The notes: a model not told the origin generated them from the letters alone. A stretch of 64,000 nucleotides of DNA from Aquibacillus albus (GCF_016908325.1 NZ_JAFBDR010000003.1:186001-250000); one strand, 5' to 3'. Positions 21,120 to 30,888 are shown, numbered from the stretch's first letter. Made by a program: numbers and translations.

Positions 21120-21962
21120 TTACGTCTTAACAGAACCTTCCGTTAATCCCGCAATAAACTGTTTACTGAATACCAAAAATACGATTAATATTGGTATCGT
21201 CGCCATAAATGTTCCCGCTAGAATCATTGCAAAGTCTTGATAATAAGCTCCATTTAATGTCCTTAAAGCAATTTGAATGGTATGAACAGCTTCATTCTTT
21301 AAAACAACTAGCGGCCATAAGAACTCATTCCATACTTGCATGAATGTAATTAATCCCAATGTAGCAATTGCTGGTCGAACAGATGGTAAGACAATATTCC
21401 AATAAATTCGAAAATTTGTACAACCATCAATTTTACCCGCATCAATTAATTCATCAGGTATAGCTGAAGCGATATATTGCCTCATCCAAAATACACCGAA
21501 CGCGTTAACTGCCCACGGAACGATAACAGCTTTTAAATCGTTAATCCATCCAAATTTACTAATAATCATGTACGAAGGGATAATCCCAAGCTGAATTGGC
21601 ACCATCATTGTACCGATTACGAAAATAAATAAAGCTTTATTTCCTTTAAATCGAATTTTTGCAAACGCATAACCTGCAAGTGAACAGAAGAATAAAACGG
21701 ATATCGTTACACAAGTAGAAACGATGAATGAATTGATTATCGCGTTAAAAAACTTAATATTATCAAAGACTTTCTGTGCATTTTCAAAAAAGCTTGTCCC
21801 AGGGATAAATGCTGGCGGAAATTTATTAACGGCAGATGTATCGTTGGAACCAATTACAAACATCCAATAAAATGGAAAAAGCGACAGAATTGTAATCGTT
21901 ACCAAAAATACGTATGTTGAGATTCGCCCGATACTAAATTTTTTCACACCTACTTCATTCAT
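21120..21962 (-). CDS. Carbohydrate ABC transporter permease, MalG type
   Basis: 280-aa permease with six helices. EAA loop ELIDAGKIDGCTNFRIYWNI, the CUT1-family MalG/LacG pattern. Together with the permease and lipoprotein upstream it forms a sugar importer; no ATPase gene is present, so a shared MsmX-type ATPase is likely. ATG 21962 follows GAGGTGA. Third gene of the operon 24293-21120. Confidence 0.9.
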   Translation of the reverse strand: MNEVGVKKFSIGRISTYVFLVTITILSLFPFYWMFVIGSNDTSAVNKFPPAFIPGTSFFENAQKVFDNIKFFNAIINSFIVSTCVTISVLFFCSLAGYAFAKIRFKGNKALFIFVIGTMMVPIQLGIIPSYMIISKFGWINDLKAVIVPWAVNAFGVFWMRQYIASAIPDELIDAGKIDGCTNFRIYWNIVLPSVRPAIATLGLITFMQVWNEFLWPLVVLKNEAVHTIQIALRTLNGAYYQDFAMILAGTFMATIPILIVFLVFSKQFIAGLTEGSVKT

Positions 21963-21981
21963 TTGTCACTCACCTCTCTCC

Positions 21982-22926
21982 TTATTCAGTAGAATTAATC
22001 CGTTTAGTAATAAATAGATTCACTAGTGAAAATATCACAATAATAATGAACAATACCCAAGCAACTGCTGATGCATATCCAAAGTTATTTCTAACAAATG
22101 CTTCCTCATATAAATAGAGTGTAATGGTTAAACCTTGATTAAAGCTGCCACCGCCAGCTCCAGAGAAAATCAATGGTTCAGAAAAGATTTGCATTCCACC
22201 AATTGTAGATACAATCACAGTGAAGATAATCATTGGCCGGATCATAGGAATTGTAATTTTAAAAAACTGTTGTATTTTATTAGCTCCATCAATTGTTGCA
22301 GCCTCATATAAGTCTTTTGGGATACTTTGTAATGCAGCCAAATAAATAATGGAATTGTATCCCATCCAACGCCACATGACCATAATTGAAATTGCTGCGT
22401 GCGTTCCCAGTAAAGTTCCAGTCCAATTAACAGGATCTATTCCTATGAAAGAGAGTAAATAATTTAAAATCCCGTAGTTTTCACCAAATATCGCCCCGAA
22501 AATAATTGCAACAGCAACAACAGAAGTAATATTTGGTATAAACACCGATAATCGAAAGAAGTCTTTTCCTTTGATGAATGCTTGGTTTAAAATAAAAGCT
22601 AAAACTAAAGCTAAGAAAAGCTGTGGGAGTGTTGATAGAAACCAAATACTAAATGTATTCCCAATTGATTTCCAAAACACTGGATCTCCCATTAATAGTG
22701 CATAGTTTTTCATCCCTATAAATGATTTCGTACCTAAAATATCCCATTTATTTAAAGATACATAAGCTGTGAAGAATATAGGGAATACACCAAATACTCC
22801 AAATAAAATAAAAAACGGTGAAATATAAAGGTAACCCGCAATCCGATCCTTCTTTTCTTGAGTGAGTGGCTTTCTAAATATGCCTATCGTTTTACTCTTC
22901 TTTTCAACTTGCAAATTTGTACTCAT
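21982..22926 (-). CDS. Carbohydrate ABC transporter permease, MalF type
   Basis: 314-aa permease with six helices. EAA loop LYEAATIDGANKIQQFFKI. CUT1-family partner of the MalG-type permease 19 bp downstream. Preceded by a strong GGGGG ribosome binding site and by a perfect inverted repeat that separates it from the lipoprotein gene. Confidence 0.9.
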   Translation of the reverse strand: MSTNLQVEKKSKTIGIFRKPLTQEKKDRIAGYLYISPFFILFGVFGVFPIFFTAYVSLNKWDILGTKSFIGMKNYALLMGDPVFWKSIGNTFSIWFLSTLPQLFLALVLAFILNQAFIKGKDFFRLSVFIPNITSVVAVAIIFGAIFGENYGILNYLLSFIGIDPVNWTGTLLGTHAAISIMVMWRWMGYNSIIYLAALQSIPKDLYEAATIDGANKIQQFFKITIPMIRPMIIFTVIVSTIGGMQIFSEPLIFSGAGGGSFNQGLTITLYLYEEAFVRNNFGYASAVAWVLFIIIVIFSLVNLFITKRINSTE

Positions 22927-22949
22927 TCGTATCCCCCTTTCATTTTTTG

Positions 22950-22981
22950 TATGAGGAGTGATACGATATCACTCCTCATAC
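22950..22981 (-). promoter_or_regulatory. Intercistronic inverted repeat in the sugar ABC operon
   Basis: TATGAGGAGTGAT and ATCACTCCTCATA arms around a short loop, between the lipoprotein stop and the MalF start. No T-run follows on the transcribed strand, so it more likely stabilises the upstream mRNA or partially stops transcription, giving more binding protein than permease. Confidence 0.75.
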
Positions 22982-22991
22982 TCTAGAATTA

Positions 22992-24293
22992 TTATCTACC
23001 TAATGTACGTTCAAGCTCGTCTATTGATTGTTGCCAGCTTTCCTCCGGACTGCCCTGTCCATCTCTTACCCTAATAATCGCATCTTTAAGAACTTCTTCT
23101 ATTGTAATTGAATCTGGACCTTCTAGTACTTCAGAAACATCTTTAGCCGCTTCGGCATAAATTTGTCCTACTGGTGCACCACTGAAATATTCACTTTTAA
23201 AGTTTTGAATCGCATCTGTTTCATAAATTTCAGGAGTTGACGGGAAATTACCGTTCCTTTCAAAAGTTACCAACTGTTGTTCAGGTGATAACAACCACTT
23301 AATTAATTCATATGCTTCTTCCGGATGATCCGATTGTTCAGGAATTGTTAGGAAGGAACCGCCCCAATTACCTGAAGTTTCACCTGGTAATTTTGCTATA
23401 TCCCATTTACCAGATGCATCAGGTGCATTTTCTTGCATGAAGCCCATCATCCAGGCTGGAGCAAGAAGTGTAGCAAAATCACCATTCGTCATACCTGTTC
23501 CCCACTCCGTGGACCATTGTTCAAAACCTGATTCCAGACCTGATTCAATAACTTCTGTTGCTAGATTATAAGCATAATCAATTTGTTCGTTACTTTCTAT
23601 GATGATATTACCTTCTGCATCATAATACTTCTTCTCCCCTTGACCTTCTACAACAGTATATAATCCTCCCGCATCATCAATTAATGCTTTTCCTGTTTTT
23701 TCTTTAATTGTTTTACCTACTTCAATGTAGTCCTCCCATGTTTGGATTAACTCCGCTACTTCTTCGCGATCCGTTGGAAGACCTGCTTCCTCAAATACAT
23801 CCGTACGATATGCCATCGCTTGTGGACCAATATCTGTAGGAAGACCTAGTAAGTACTCCCCGTCGATTGTTTGCGCTTGTTTAAACTTCCAATCCAAGTA
23901 ATCATCCGCAACTTCTTCAGCACCTAAATCAAATAGGTTTACAAAATGTTGTGGATTTCCAATATATTTATTAATACCTTTAACTTCTACTGCTGAAATG
24001 TCAGGAGCACCACTACCTGCTGCTAATGAAGTAGTTAAGTTCGAGTGCACATCAGCAAACTCTGCAAGCTGAATTTCCACTTCCACATTTTCGTGTTCTT
24101 CATCGTATTGTTCAATTTGTTCTTCAATCCCCATGCCTGGCCATAACCAAACGGTAAGCTTTGCTACATCACCATTTGAATTTGAATCTGATGATGAAGA
24201 CTCCTCCGATTCACTACAAGCAACAATAACTAACAACAACAGCATACTTGAAATCATTAACATTACCTTAGCAATACCGAATTTTGTTTTCAT
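22992..24293 (-). CDS. Sugar ABC transporter substrate-binding lipoprotein
   Basis: 433-aa extracellular lipoprotein. Signal peptide with lipobox VIVAC at about residue 26, Ser-rich linker, then a bacterial extracellular solute-binding family 1 fold (LTVWLWPGMGIEEQI, WGTGMTNGDFATLLAPAW, YELIKWLLSPEQQ). Expected ligand is an oligosaccharide, and beta-galactosides fit the neighbouring enzymes. First gene of the operon. Upstream TGTAAGGGCTTTCA resembles a LacI/cre box. Confidence 0.9.
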   Translation of the reverse strand: MKTKFGIAKVMLMISSMLLLLVIVACSESEESSSSDSNSNGDVAKLTVWLWPGMGIEEQIEQYDEEHENVEVEIQLAEFADVHSNLTTSLAAGSGAPDISAVEVKGINKYIGNPQHFVNLFDLGAEEVADDYLDWKFKQAQTIDGEYLLGLPTDIGPQAMAYRTDVFEEAGLPTDREEVAELIQTWEDYIEVGKTIKEKTGKALIDDAGGLYTVVEGQGEKKYYDAEGNIIIESNEQIDYAYNLATEVIESGLESGFEQWSTEWGTGMTNGDFATLLAPAWMMGFMQENAPDASGKWDIAKLPGETSGNWGGSFLTIPEQSDHPEEAYELIKWLLSPEQQLVTFERNGNFPSTPEIYETDAIQNFKSEYFSGAPVGQIYAEAAKDVSEVLEGPDSITIEEVLKDAIIRVRDGQGSPEESWQQSIDELERTLGR

Positions 24294-24592
24294 ATTGACC
24301 TCCTATTTTTTAATGTCCACTGATAGTGTAAGGGCTTTCAAAAAATGTATAACTCATTTTTTCCTGGTATCACCCCCTTAACTTTTTCTTAAAAATACAT
24401 CATACAATCTTAATTCGTTTAATGAATAAACAAATGTAGTTTTAATTATCTTTAGATTTTGTGTGAAGTATTTATGAATAAAGTATTTAAGTAGGTCTTA
24501 CATCTATTAATTTCTTAATCTACTAACCAATAAAATACTGGTAGATTCACAGTATAATATACTGCTACAATTAGTGATAAACAAACCTTTGT
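24294..24592. promoter_or_regulatory. Promoter region of the sugar ABC operon
   Basis: No coding region. TGTAAGGGCTTTCA at 24327-24340 is a near-palindrome that differs from the cre/LacI consensus at the central CG. The rest is AT-rich and contains the 3' end of the following minus-strand dehydrogenase transcript; no clear terminator is visible. Confidence 0.5.
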
Positions 24593-25693
24593 TTAATCTA
24601 ATTCTCCTGGTAATAAATCTAATGGGATTGGTGATGGTTTATCCACTTTACTTTCTACCTCATAATGAGAACTTGAATCGGACGCCTCATGAATTCCATG
24701 CATGATATCTAAAATATGATAACCTATTTCACCATTTGCTCTATGAGGTCGATTATTTAATATTGCATGTGCCATATCAGCTACCCCTAATCCTCTAGTG
24801 TTTTCTGTATAATTATGTGTAATAGGAATTTGTTCCCACTCAGAATTATACTGTTGTCGAATCTTTATCGGTCCTCCAAACGTATTTGGATCCGGAACAC
24901 TTAAAGTGCCTGTCGTTCCATAAATTTCTATAAACGGTGTGTTCGAACCCCATACATCAAAGCTAGTAATTAATGTTCCAACAGCGCCATTCTCGAAATC
25001 TAACACCCCAGCAATATGTGTCGGTGTTTCTACTGGTATTTTTTTACCATAGTTTTCACTATTTGTAACTGTTCTTTCTTCAAAAGAGATACTTGTTGAT
25101 CCTGTTACCCTTCTAACAGGTCCAATTAGATTGATGAGCGTCGATAGATAATATGGTCCCATGTCAAATAGTGGTCCGCCACCATATTTATAAAAGAAAT
25201 CTGGATTAGGATGCCAGGCTTCTGGTCCATGTCCCATCATGAATGCAGTTGCTGCTACTGGTTTTCCAATCCACCCATCTTCAATCAATTTTCTACAAGT
25301 TTGAATTCCCCCGCCTAAAACCGTATCTGGTGCACTCCCAACACGTAAGCCCTTTTCTTCTGCCTTCTCCAATATTCTTTTACCATCTTCTCTTGTAACT
25401 GCAAGAGGTTTTTCGACATAGACATGCTTGCCTGCTTCTAATACTTTTAAAGAAACTTCTGCATGTGCACTAGGTATTGTTAAGTTAACCACTATATCAA
25501 TTTCCGGGATACTTAATAATTCCTCTACTGAGCAAGCTTTAGGAACATTATATTCCTTAGCTTTCTCTGTTGCCTTGTCTAAGTCAATATCAGCACATGC
25601 AACCATTTCTAAAAGACTAAACTTTGGAATCGTTTTCAAATAAATACCACTGATATTTCCACAACCAATTAAACCAACTTTTATTTCTTTCAT
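24593..25693 (-). CDS. Gfo/Idh/MocA family oxidoreductase
   Basis: 366-aa dehydrogenase with a Rossmann motif GLIGCGNISG, EKP in YVEKPLAVTRED, and the C-terminal domain motif GGGPLFDMGPYYLS. The usual catalytic His is a Tyr in this segment, which occurs in some subfamilies. Substrate probably a sugar or sugar-derived cyclitol. It lies between the sugar ABC operon and the LacI gene, with a perfect 14-bp LacI/cre operator 40 bp before its start. Confidence 0.85.
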   Translation of the reverse strand: MKEIKVGLIGCGNISGIYLKTIPKFSLLEMVACADIDLDKATEKAKEYNVPKACSVEELLSIPEIDIVVNLTIPSAHAEVSLKVLEAGKHVYVEKPLAVTREDGKRILEKAEEKGLRVGSAPDTVLGGGIQTCRKLIEDGWIGKPVAATAFMMGHGPEAWHPNPDFFYKYGGGPLFDMGPYYLSTLINLIGPVRRVTGSTSISFEERTVTNSENYGKKIPVETPTHIAGVLDFENGAVGTLITSFDVWGSNTPFIEIYGTTGTLSVPDPNTFGGPIKIRQQYNSEWEQIPITHNYTENTRGLGVADMAHAILNNRPHRANGEIGYHILDIMHGIHEASDSSSHYEVESKVDKPSPIPLDLLPGELD

Positions 25694-25733
25694 TCAACAT
25701 CCTCTCTTTCATTTCACTATAATATATACATAA

Positions 25734-25747
25734 TGTAATCGTTTACA
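25734..25747. promoter_or_regulatory. LacI-family/cre operator
   Basis: TGTAATCGTTTACA, an almost perfect palindrome matching TGNAANCGNWWNCA fully. It lies 40 bp upstream of the dehydrogenase start. Nearly identical to the box at 26824-26837, suggesting one local LacI regulator, though CcpA is also possible. Confidence 0.75.
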
Positions 25748-25809
25748 AAAAATACTACATCTATTTACCAAAAATGTCAATATATTCCTGGTAAGTTTAA
25801 TGTTCAAAT

Positions 25810-26793
25810 TTAGGTAGATTCCCGTATAACTAATTCATGATCAAAAGTTATATTTTCCACTTGCTTGCCTTTAATCTTATTAATAAGCATGTTTGCAGAA
25901 GCACAACCCATCTTATACATTGGTTGTGATATTGTTGTTAAAGTAGGATAGGTCATATTTGAAAATGCAATTTTATCAAAACCCACGATAGATATATCGC
26001 TCGGCACCTTTAATCCACTTGCATTTATTTCTTTCAATGCACCGATAGCCAAGATATCCGATACTGCAAATACAGCTGTTGGTTTTTCTTTTTTATCTAA
26101 TAAACACCTCATTGCTAACTGACCATCTTCAAAGCTCACAGCATCCGTATGATAAATTAAATCAGAATAACCAGTTATCCCAAACTCGTGTAATGCCTTT
26201 TCATATCCACGTTTTCTTTCTCGTGCATATAAAAACTTTTCATCTGAATTTATCAAAGCAATTTTTTTGTTACCAATCTTTATCAAATATCTTACCGCGT
26301 GGTATGCTGCTAATTCATTGTTAATAGAGACAAATGGAATGTTACCCTCTTTGTCATATTCACTACATTGGACAATGGAGTATGTTTCACTAAGTTCATG
26401 TAACTTTTTCTTATTAACAGTAGGATCCATTAATATAATGCCATCAGCCATTCTATTTTTAATTAAATTGATATAGATAGATTCTCTCTCTGAATCAGAA
26501 TTCGTTTCACATAAAAGTATGTTATAATCCTGTTTAACGGCTGTTTCTTCTATCCCATTAATTATTTCACTATAAAAAGGGTTGGAGATGTTTGGTATCA
26601 AAACAAGTAATAGCCTACTTTCTGAATTCCTTAAGTTACGCCCTAATCTGCTAGGTTCATAACTTAGTTCATTTATCACTTGTTTTACTTTTAACCTTGT
26701 TTTTTCAGTAACATTGCTATTATTGTTTAATACTCTTGAGACCGTAGCAACGGACACTCCTGCCTTTCTTGCAACTTCTTGAATATTTGCCAC
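25810..26793 (-). CDS. LacI-family transcriptional regulator
   Basis: 327-aa repressor. HTH (IQEVARKAGVSVATVSRVLN) at the extreme N-terminus, hinge helix, then a sugar-binding periplasmic-protein-like domain (NISNPFYSEIINGIEE, SIVGFDKIAFSNM). GTG 26793 with AAGGGAG upstream is the right start; the longer frame to 26859 would run through an operator and has no ribosome binding site. Likely controls the adjacent dehydrogenase and sugar ABC genes, and itself. Confidence 0.9.
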   Translation of the reverse strand: MANIQEVARKAGVSVATVSRVLNNNSNVTEKTRLKVKQVINELSYEPSRLGRNLRNSESRLLLVLIPNISNPFYSEIINGIEETAVKQDYNILLCETNSDSERESIYINLIKNRMADGIILMDPTVNKKKLHELSETYSIVQCSEYDKEGNIPFVSINNELAAYHAVRYLIKIGNKKIALINSDEKFLYARERKRGYEKALHEFGITGYSDLIYHTDAVSFEDGQLAMRCLLDKKEKPTAVFAVSDILAIGALKEINASGLKVPSDISIVGFDKIAFSNMTYPTLTTISQPMYKMGCASANMLINKIKGKQVENITFDHELVIREST

Positions 26794-26823
26794 GGAACTC
26801 CCTTCTTTCCATATGTATTGTTT

Positions 26824-26837
26824 TGTAATCGTTTTCA
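26824..26837. promoter_or_regulatory. LacI-family/cre operator, probable autoregulation site
   Basis: TGTAATCGTTTTCA, full match to TGNAANCGNWWNCA, one base different from the box at 25734. It lies 30 bp upstream of the LacI gene start, where binding would block its own transcription. Confidence 0.7.
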
Positions 26838-26972
26838 TTATAGAGTGACCGATTGTCAACTGTCAACACATTTTCGTATTTTTCAAAATATTCATGACTA
26901 TTATTTAATTTATCATGAACATAACATAAGATAGTATGGAGATGTACCTACAAAATCATTTATTTATTGATG

Positions 26973-26986
26973 TGAAAGCGCTAACA
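26973..26986. promoter_or_regulatory. cre-like site upstream of the molybdo-oxidoreductase
   Basis: TGAAAGCGCTAACA matches the cre consensus fully, 72 bp before the TTG start of the next gene. Its core (AAAGCGCT) differs from the local LacI boxes (AATCGTTT), so CcpA is the better guess. Confidence 0.65.
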
Positions 26987-27057
26987 TGTTATTGTAGTAT
27001 AAATGAAATACAGTTTAATTTAAAACCACTTATACATATAAAGTTGGAGGGGTTCCA

Positions 27058-29409
27058 TTGGGGAAAACAAAGCACACTGGTCCTGTCAAACTACCTAAAT
27101 CACTAGAACCGGATTTATGGGTCAGCAAAGTTCCATTTGGTCTTGGGAAAATAAAACCACACCATATTCGTGACACGATGAAGGTTGCTTGGGAAAATAA
27201 AGACAACCTTGGATATGCAGCCCGGATATTAAGAAAAGGAGTCTGTGATGGTTGTGCACTCGGAGTTTTAGGCTTAAAGGATCAAACCTTAACTGGTCCT
27301 CATCTCTGTACAACAAGATTGAACGTTTTACGCTTAAATACGATGCCAGCAATGAAGGAAAAAGATATCCATAGGGATGTCGATGAATTAAGAAAAATGA
27401 GTAGTACAGAACTCCGTAAATTAGGACGAATCCCTTACCCATTAATTCGGAAGCCGGGTGAAAAGCAATTTAGGCGTTTATCATGGGATGAAGCACTGGA
27501 TTTGATTTCCAATAAAATAAAACAGTTAGATCCTAAACAATTAGCATTTTACTTAACGTCTAGAGGGATTACGAACGAAACCTATTATACAGCCGGTAAA
27601 GTTGCCCGTTTCTTAGGAACGAATAATATCGACAATGCATCGCGGATATGTCACTCCCCCTCCAAAACTGCATTAAGCAGATCACTTGGTATCGGGGCTT
27701 CCAGCTGTAATTACAAGGATTGGATTGGAACAGATGTCCTCTTATTTTGGGGATCTGTCGCAGCAAACAATCAACCAGTTTCGACAAAATATATGTATGC
27801 AGCCAAAAGAAAAGGTACAAAAATCATTATGATCAACCCTTACTATGAGCCATCAATGGATAAGTACTGGATTCCATCTATCCCTGATTCAGCATTGTTT
27901 GGTACAAAAATTGCAGATGATGTGTATCAAGTCAACATTGGCGGAGATATTGCCTTTATGCACGGTATCATCAAGCACTGGTTTGAAATGGAAGAAATAA
28001 AGCCAGGTTCAGCGATTAATCATGAATTTGTCAACGCTCACGTTAATGGTTTTGATGAATTAAAAGAAAAAGCAACTTCATATAATTGGGAGCAGCTAGA
28101 GCAATCTTCCGGCATTGCGAAAGAACGCATTGTTGAGCTATCAGAGCTATTAGCAAAATCAAATTCAGGTATATTTGTCTGGTCGATGGGACTTACACAG
28201 CATCGGTTCGGAACAGATAATGTGTCACAGGTTGCAAACCTTGCCATGCTTCGTGGATTTATTGGACGAGAACACTGTGGTGTTATGCCTATTCGCGGAC
28301 ATTCTGGAGTACAGGGATCTGGAGAAATGGGAGCAGATCCTTTCGTGTTACCAGGCGGAGGTATGGACGATGCAAATAAAAGACGGGTGGAACAGCATTG
28401 GGGATTCGAGATTCCAGATTGGCAAGGAGACATTGTTGGTGTCTCACTTGAAAACACGTTATTGCCTGATGATCACGATCGCAAGCTAAAACTCTATTAT
28501 ATGTCTGGCGGAAACTTCCTCGAAACGATGCCTAATCCTAACTTTGTCAAGCAGTGCCTAGAAAACATAGATATTCGCGTCCATCAGGATATCATTTTTA
28601 ATACATCTACATTGGTTGATGCAAAAGAAGCTGTTGTTGTCTTACCAGCAATGACAAGGTATGAACAACCAGGCGGGGGCACTTCTACTTCTACAGAGCG
28701 GATGGTATACTTATCACCGGAAATAGAAGGTCCTCGAATGGAGGAGGCACGTGCAGAATGGGAAATCTACTTGGATTTAGCTAGACGTGTCAAGCCTGAC
28801 CAAAAGCATTTAGTTCATTTTAAAAATGCTGAACACATTCGTGACGAGATTTCTCGCGCAAATCCTAATTATGATGGGATTCAACATCTAGACCCAGAAG
28901 GTGATGTCTTTCAATGGGGCGGTGCATGGCTTTGTGAAGGTGGGATTTGTCCAACACCAGATGGAAAAGGCAATTTGATCCCAGTGGAAATCCCAGAGCT
29001 TCGTAAACCCGAAGGTCATTTTTATGTAACGACAAGAAGAGGAAAGCAGTTTAACTCAATGATTTACAGTGACTCAGACCCATTTAATAATGCAGATCGT
29101 TATGATGTACTAATGAATGAAGAGGATGGAAAAAAGTATCATATTAATCAAGGCGATGCTGTTGTAGTCTATAATCAATGTGGTACATTTAATGGACGTG
29201 CCAAATTTGTCCCAGTAAAAGCAGGTAATATTGAGTTACATTGGCCTGAAGGAAATATTCTCATTTCAAAAGGTGTATTTGAAAAATATGCAGGAATACC
29301 GGAATATAATGCGTCGGTGATCGTAGAAAAAGCCGAAACATATTATGCCCATAAAGATACGAAATATGTGGAGAAACGCATAGAAGAATTAGAAACAGAA
29401 ACACATTAA
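27058..29409 (+). CDS. FdhF/YdeP family molybdopterin oxidoreductase
   Basis: 783-aa protein with the molybdopterin oxidoreductase fold and a C-terminal molydopterin-dinucleotide-binding domain. N-terminal Cys63-x2-Cys66 with Cys84 (GVCDGCALGV, PHLCTTRL) may hold an iron-sulfur cluster. It matches the formate-dehydrogenase-alpha-like YdeP branch, whose substrate is largely unknown; there is no partner electron-transfer subunit nearby. TTG start, GGAGGGG upstream. Single gene with a terminator after it. Confidence 0.85.
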   Translation: MGKTKHTGPVKLPKSLEPDLWVSKVPFGLGKIKPHHIRDTMKVAWENKDNLGYAARILRKGVCDGCALGVLGLKDQTLTGPHLCTTRLNVLRLNTMPAMKEKDIHRDVDELRKMSSTELRKLGRIPYPLIRKPGEKQFRRLSWDEALDLISNKIKQLDPKQLAFYLTSRGITNETYYTAGKVARFLGTNNIDNASRICHSPSKTALSRSLGIGASSCNYKDWIGTDVLLFWGSVAANNQPVSTKYMYAAKRKGTKIIMINPYYEPSMDKYWIPSIPDSALFGTKIADDVYQVNIGGDIAFMHGIIKHWFEMEEIKPGSAINHEFVNAHVNGFDELKEKATSYNWEQLEQSSGIAKERIVELSELLAKSNSGIFVWSMGLTQHRFGTDNVSQVANLAMLRGFIGREHCGVMPIRGHSGVQGSGEMGADPFVLPGGGMDDANKRRVEQHWGFEIPDWQGDIVGVSLENTLLPDDHDRKLKLYYMSGGNFLETMPNPNFVKQCLENIDIRVHQDIIFNTSTLVDAKEAVVVLPAMTRYEQPGGGTSTSTERMVYLSPEIEGPRMEEARAEWEIYLDLARRVKPDQKHLVHFKNAEHIRDEISRANPNYDGIQHLDPEGDVFQWGGAWLCEGGICPTPDGKGNLIPVEIPELRKPEGHFYVTTRRGKQFNSMIYSDSDPFNNADRYDVLMNEEDGKKYHINQGDAVVVYNQCGTFNGRAKFVPVKAGNIELHWPEGNILISKGVFEKYAGIPEYNASVIVEKAETYYAHKDTKYVEKRIEELETETH

Positions 29410-29447
29410 GCGAAACTTCTATACGTATATGATTACACATACTAATT

Positions 29448-29494
29448 AAAAGGAACATCCTCCACAATAGATGGAGTGGTGTTCTTTCTTTTTT
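29448..29494 (+). terminator. Terminator after the molybdo-oxidoreductase
   Basis: AAAGGAACA / TGTTCTTT outer stem with an inner CTCCA/TGGAG pairing, then a T-rich tail. Confidence 0.75.
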
Positions 29495-29628
29495 CATTTA
29501 AAAAGTTTAATATAGGAATCGACACACTTTGCTAAGTTTTGTCGAATTATTTTTATTTTTATCTTATATAAGCTAAACTATAGGTTATAGTAAAAAAAGA
29601 AAAAATGGAACGTGATGGAGGGACCAAC

Positions 29629-30594
29629 GTGCCGAACACATACCTTGATTCAAAATTAAAAGTTTTTTCATTAAGTTCAAACCGCCCGTTAGCAGAGGAA
29701 ATTGCTGCAAATATAGGAATAGAGCTAGGTAGATGCTCCTTAAAAAAATTTAGCGACGGAGAAATTCAAATTAACATTGAAGAAAGTGTAAGAGGGTGCG
29801 ATGTATTTGTTATTCAGTCAACAAGTGACCCAGTAAATGAGCATATAATGGAATTGCTCGTGATGATTGATACATTAAAACGTGCTTCAGTGAAAACGAT
29901 TAATGTCGTCATCCCTTACTATGGGTATGCACGACAGGATCGTAAAGCTCGTGCAAGAGAACCAATAACAGCTAAGCTAATTGCTGATTTAATACAAGTA
30001 TCTGGAGCTTCACGTGTTATTTCAGTAGATATCCACGCACCACAAGCACAGGGATTCTTTAACATTCCTGTTGATCAACTAGTAGGTATCCGTATTCTAG
30101 CTGACTATTTTAAACAAAAGCAGCTGGATGATATTGTAATCGTTTCTCCTGACCATGCAAGTGTAACAAGAGCACGACAAATGGCCGATCAATTAAAAGC
30201 ACCGATTGCAATTATTGACAACCGCGGACCACGCGAGCAAATTCCTGGAGAATCGAAAGTAAATGTTGTTGGTGAGATTGAAGGAAAAACTGCCATTTTA
30301 ATTGATGATATTGTTGATACTGCAACAAGGATAACTCGCGGTACAAATGCGTTAATGGAAAATGGTGCAAGAGAAGTTTATGCCTGCTGTACTCATCCAG
30401 TACTATCCGGACCAGCAATTGAACGGATTAGTGAGTCACCTTTGATGGAGCTAGTTGCTACAAACACGATACCACTGTCCGAAGAAAAAAAGCTCGATAA
30501 AATTACCCAATTAACTGTAGCTCCATTACTAAGTGATGCAATTATACGGGTTTATGAAGAACAACCTGTTAGTCCACTATTTAACTCCATTTAA
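29629..30594 (+). CDS. Ribose-phosphate pyrophosphokinase paralogue with altered active-site loops
   Basis: 321-aa protein aligning end to end with B. subtilis Prs ([37 protein letters not shown]). Canonical Prs makes PRPP from ATP and ribose-5-phosphate. Three normally invariant loops differ here: PDHGG is PDHAS, the flexible catalytic loop DKRRPRP is DNRGPRE (Asn198, Gly200), and the ribose-phosphate loop DTAGT is DTATR (230-234). It may be regulatory, inactive or changed in substrate. GTG 29629 follows GGAGG; the ATG 29605 has no ribosome binding site. The housekeeping prs usually sits beside glmU, so this is probably a second copy. Confidence 0.85.
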   Translation: MPNTYLDSKLKVFSLSSNRPLAEEIAANIGIELGRCSLKKFSDGEIQINIEESVRGCDVFVIQSTSDPVNEHIMELLVMIDTLKRASVKTINVVIPYYGYARQDRKARAREPITAKLIADLIQVSGASRVISVDIHAPQAQGFFNIPVDQLVGIRILADYFKQKQLDDIVIVSPDHASVTRARQMADQLKAPIAIIDNRGPREQIPGESKVNVVGEIEGKTAILIDDIVDTATRITRGTNALMENGAREVYACCTHPVLSGPAIERISESPLMELVATNTIPLSEEKKLDKITQLTVAPLLSDAIIRVYEEQPVSPLFNSI

Positions 30595-30600
30595 TAAGTA

Positions 30601-30643
30601 AAATCCCCCATAGCAAGCTCAAGCTGTGCTATGGGGGATTTTT
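30601..30643. terminator. Strong bidirectional terminator
   Basis: AAATCCCCCATAGCA ... TGCTATGGGGGATTTTT, near-perfect stem between the convergent prs paralogue and the YozQ-like gene. Confidence 0.92.
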
Positions 30644-30651
30644 AGAATGAA

Positions 30652-30888
30652 CTAGTAACCCTTTCTCGGAATGTCTTCTCCCTTACCACTTTTTAATTCA
30701 CCATTTTTGTTCACATCATCAATATGTCCATCAACTGTTCCTTCCGTATAAGCATCAGAGGATTGTTCATGTGTAATCGCAGTACCCTTGGATAAATCGC
30801 TATCCGCTTGATAATCAGAAGGATCATACATCTTTCCTGCAACCTTACTTGCCTCTTCCTGTGGTAATTTCTTATTATGCTTAGCCAT
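30652..30888 (-). CDS. yozQ: YozQ-like protein (DUF4025)
   Basis: 78-aa hydrophilic protein. The stretch KMYDPSDYQADSDLSKGTAI and THEQSSDAYTEGTVDGHIDD matches the YozQ/DUF4025 family of spore-formers; function unknown. ATG preceded by AGGAGG. Own transcript, ending at the terminator 30601-30643. The symbol follows the B. subtilis family name. Confidence 0.8.
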   Translation of the reverse strand: MAKHNKKLPQEEASKVAGKMYDPSDYQADSDLSKGTAITHEQSSDAYTEGTVDGHIDDVNKNGELKSGKGEDIPRKGY

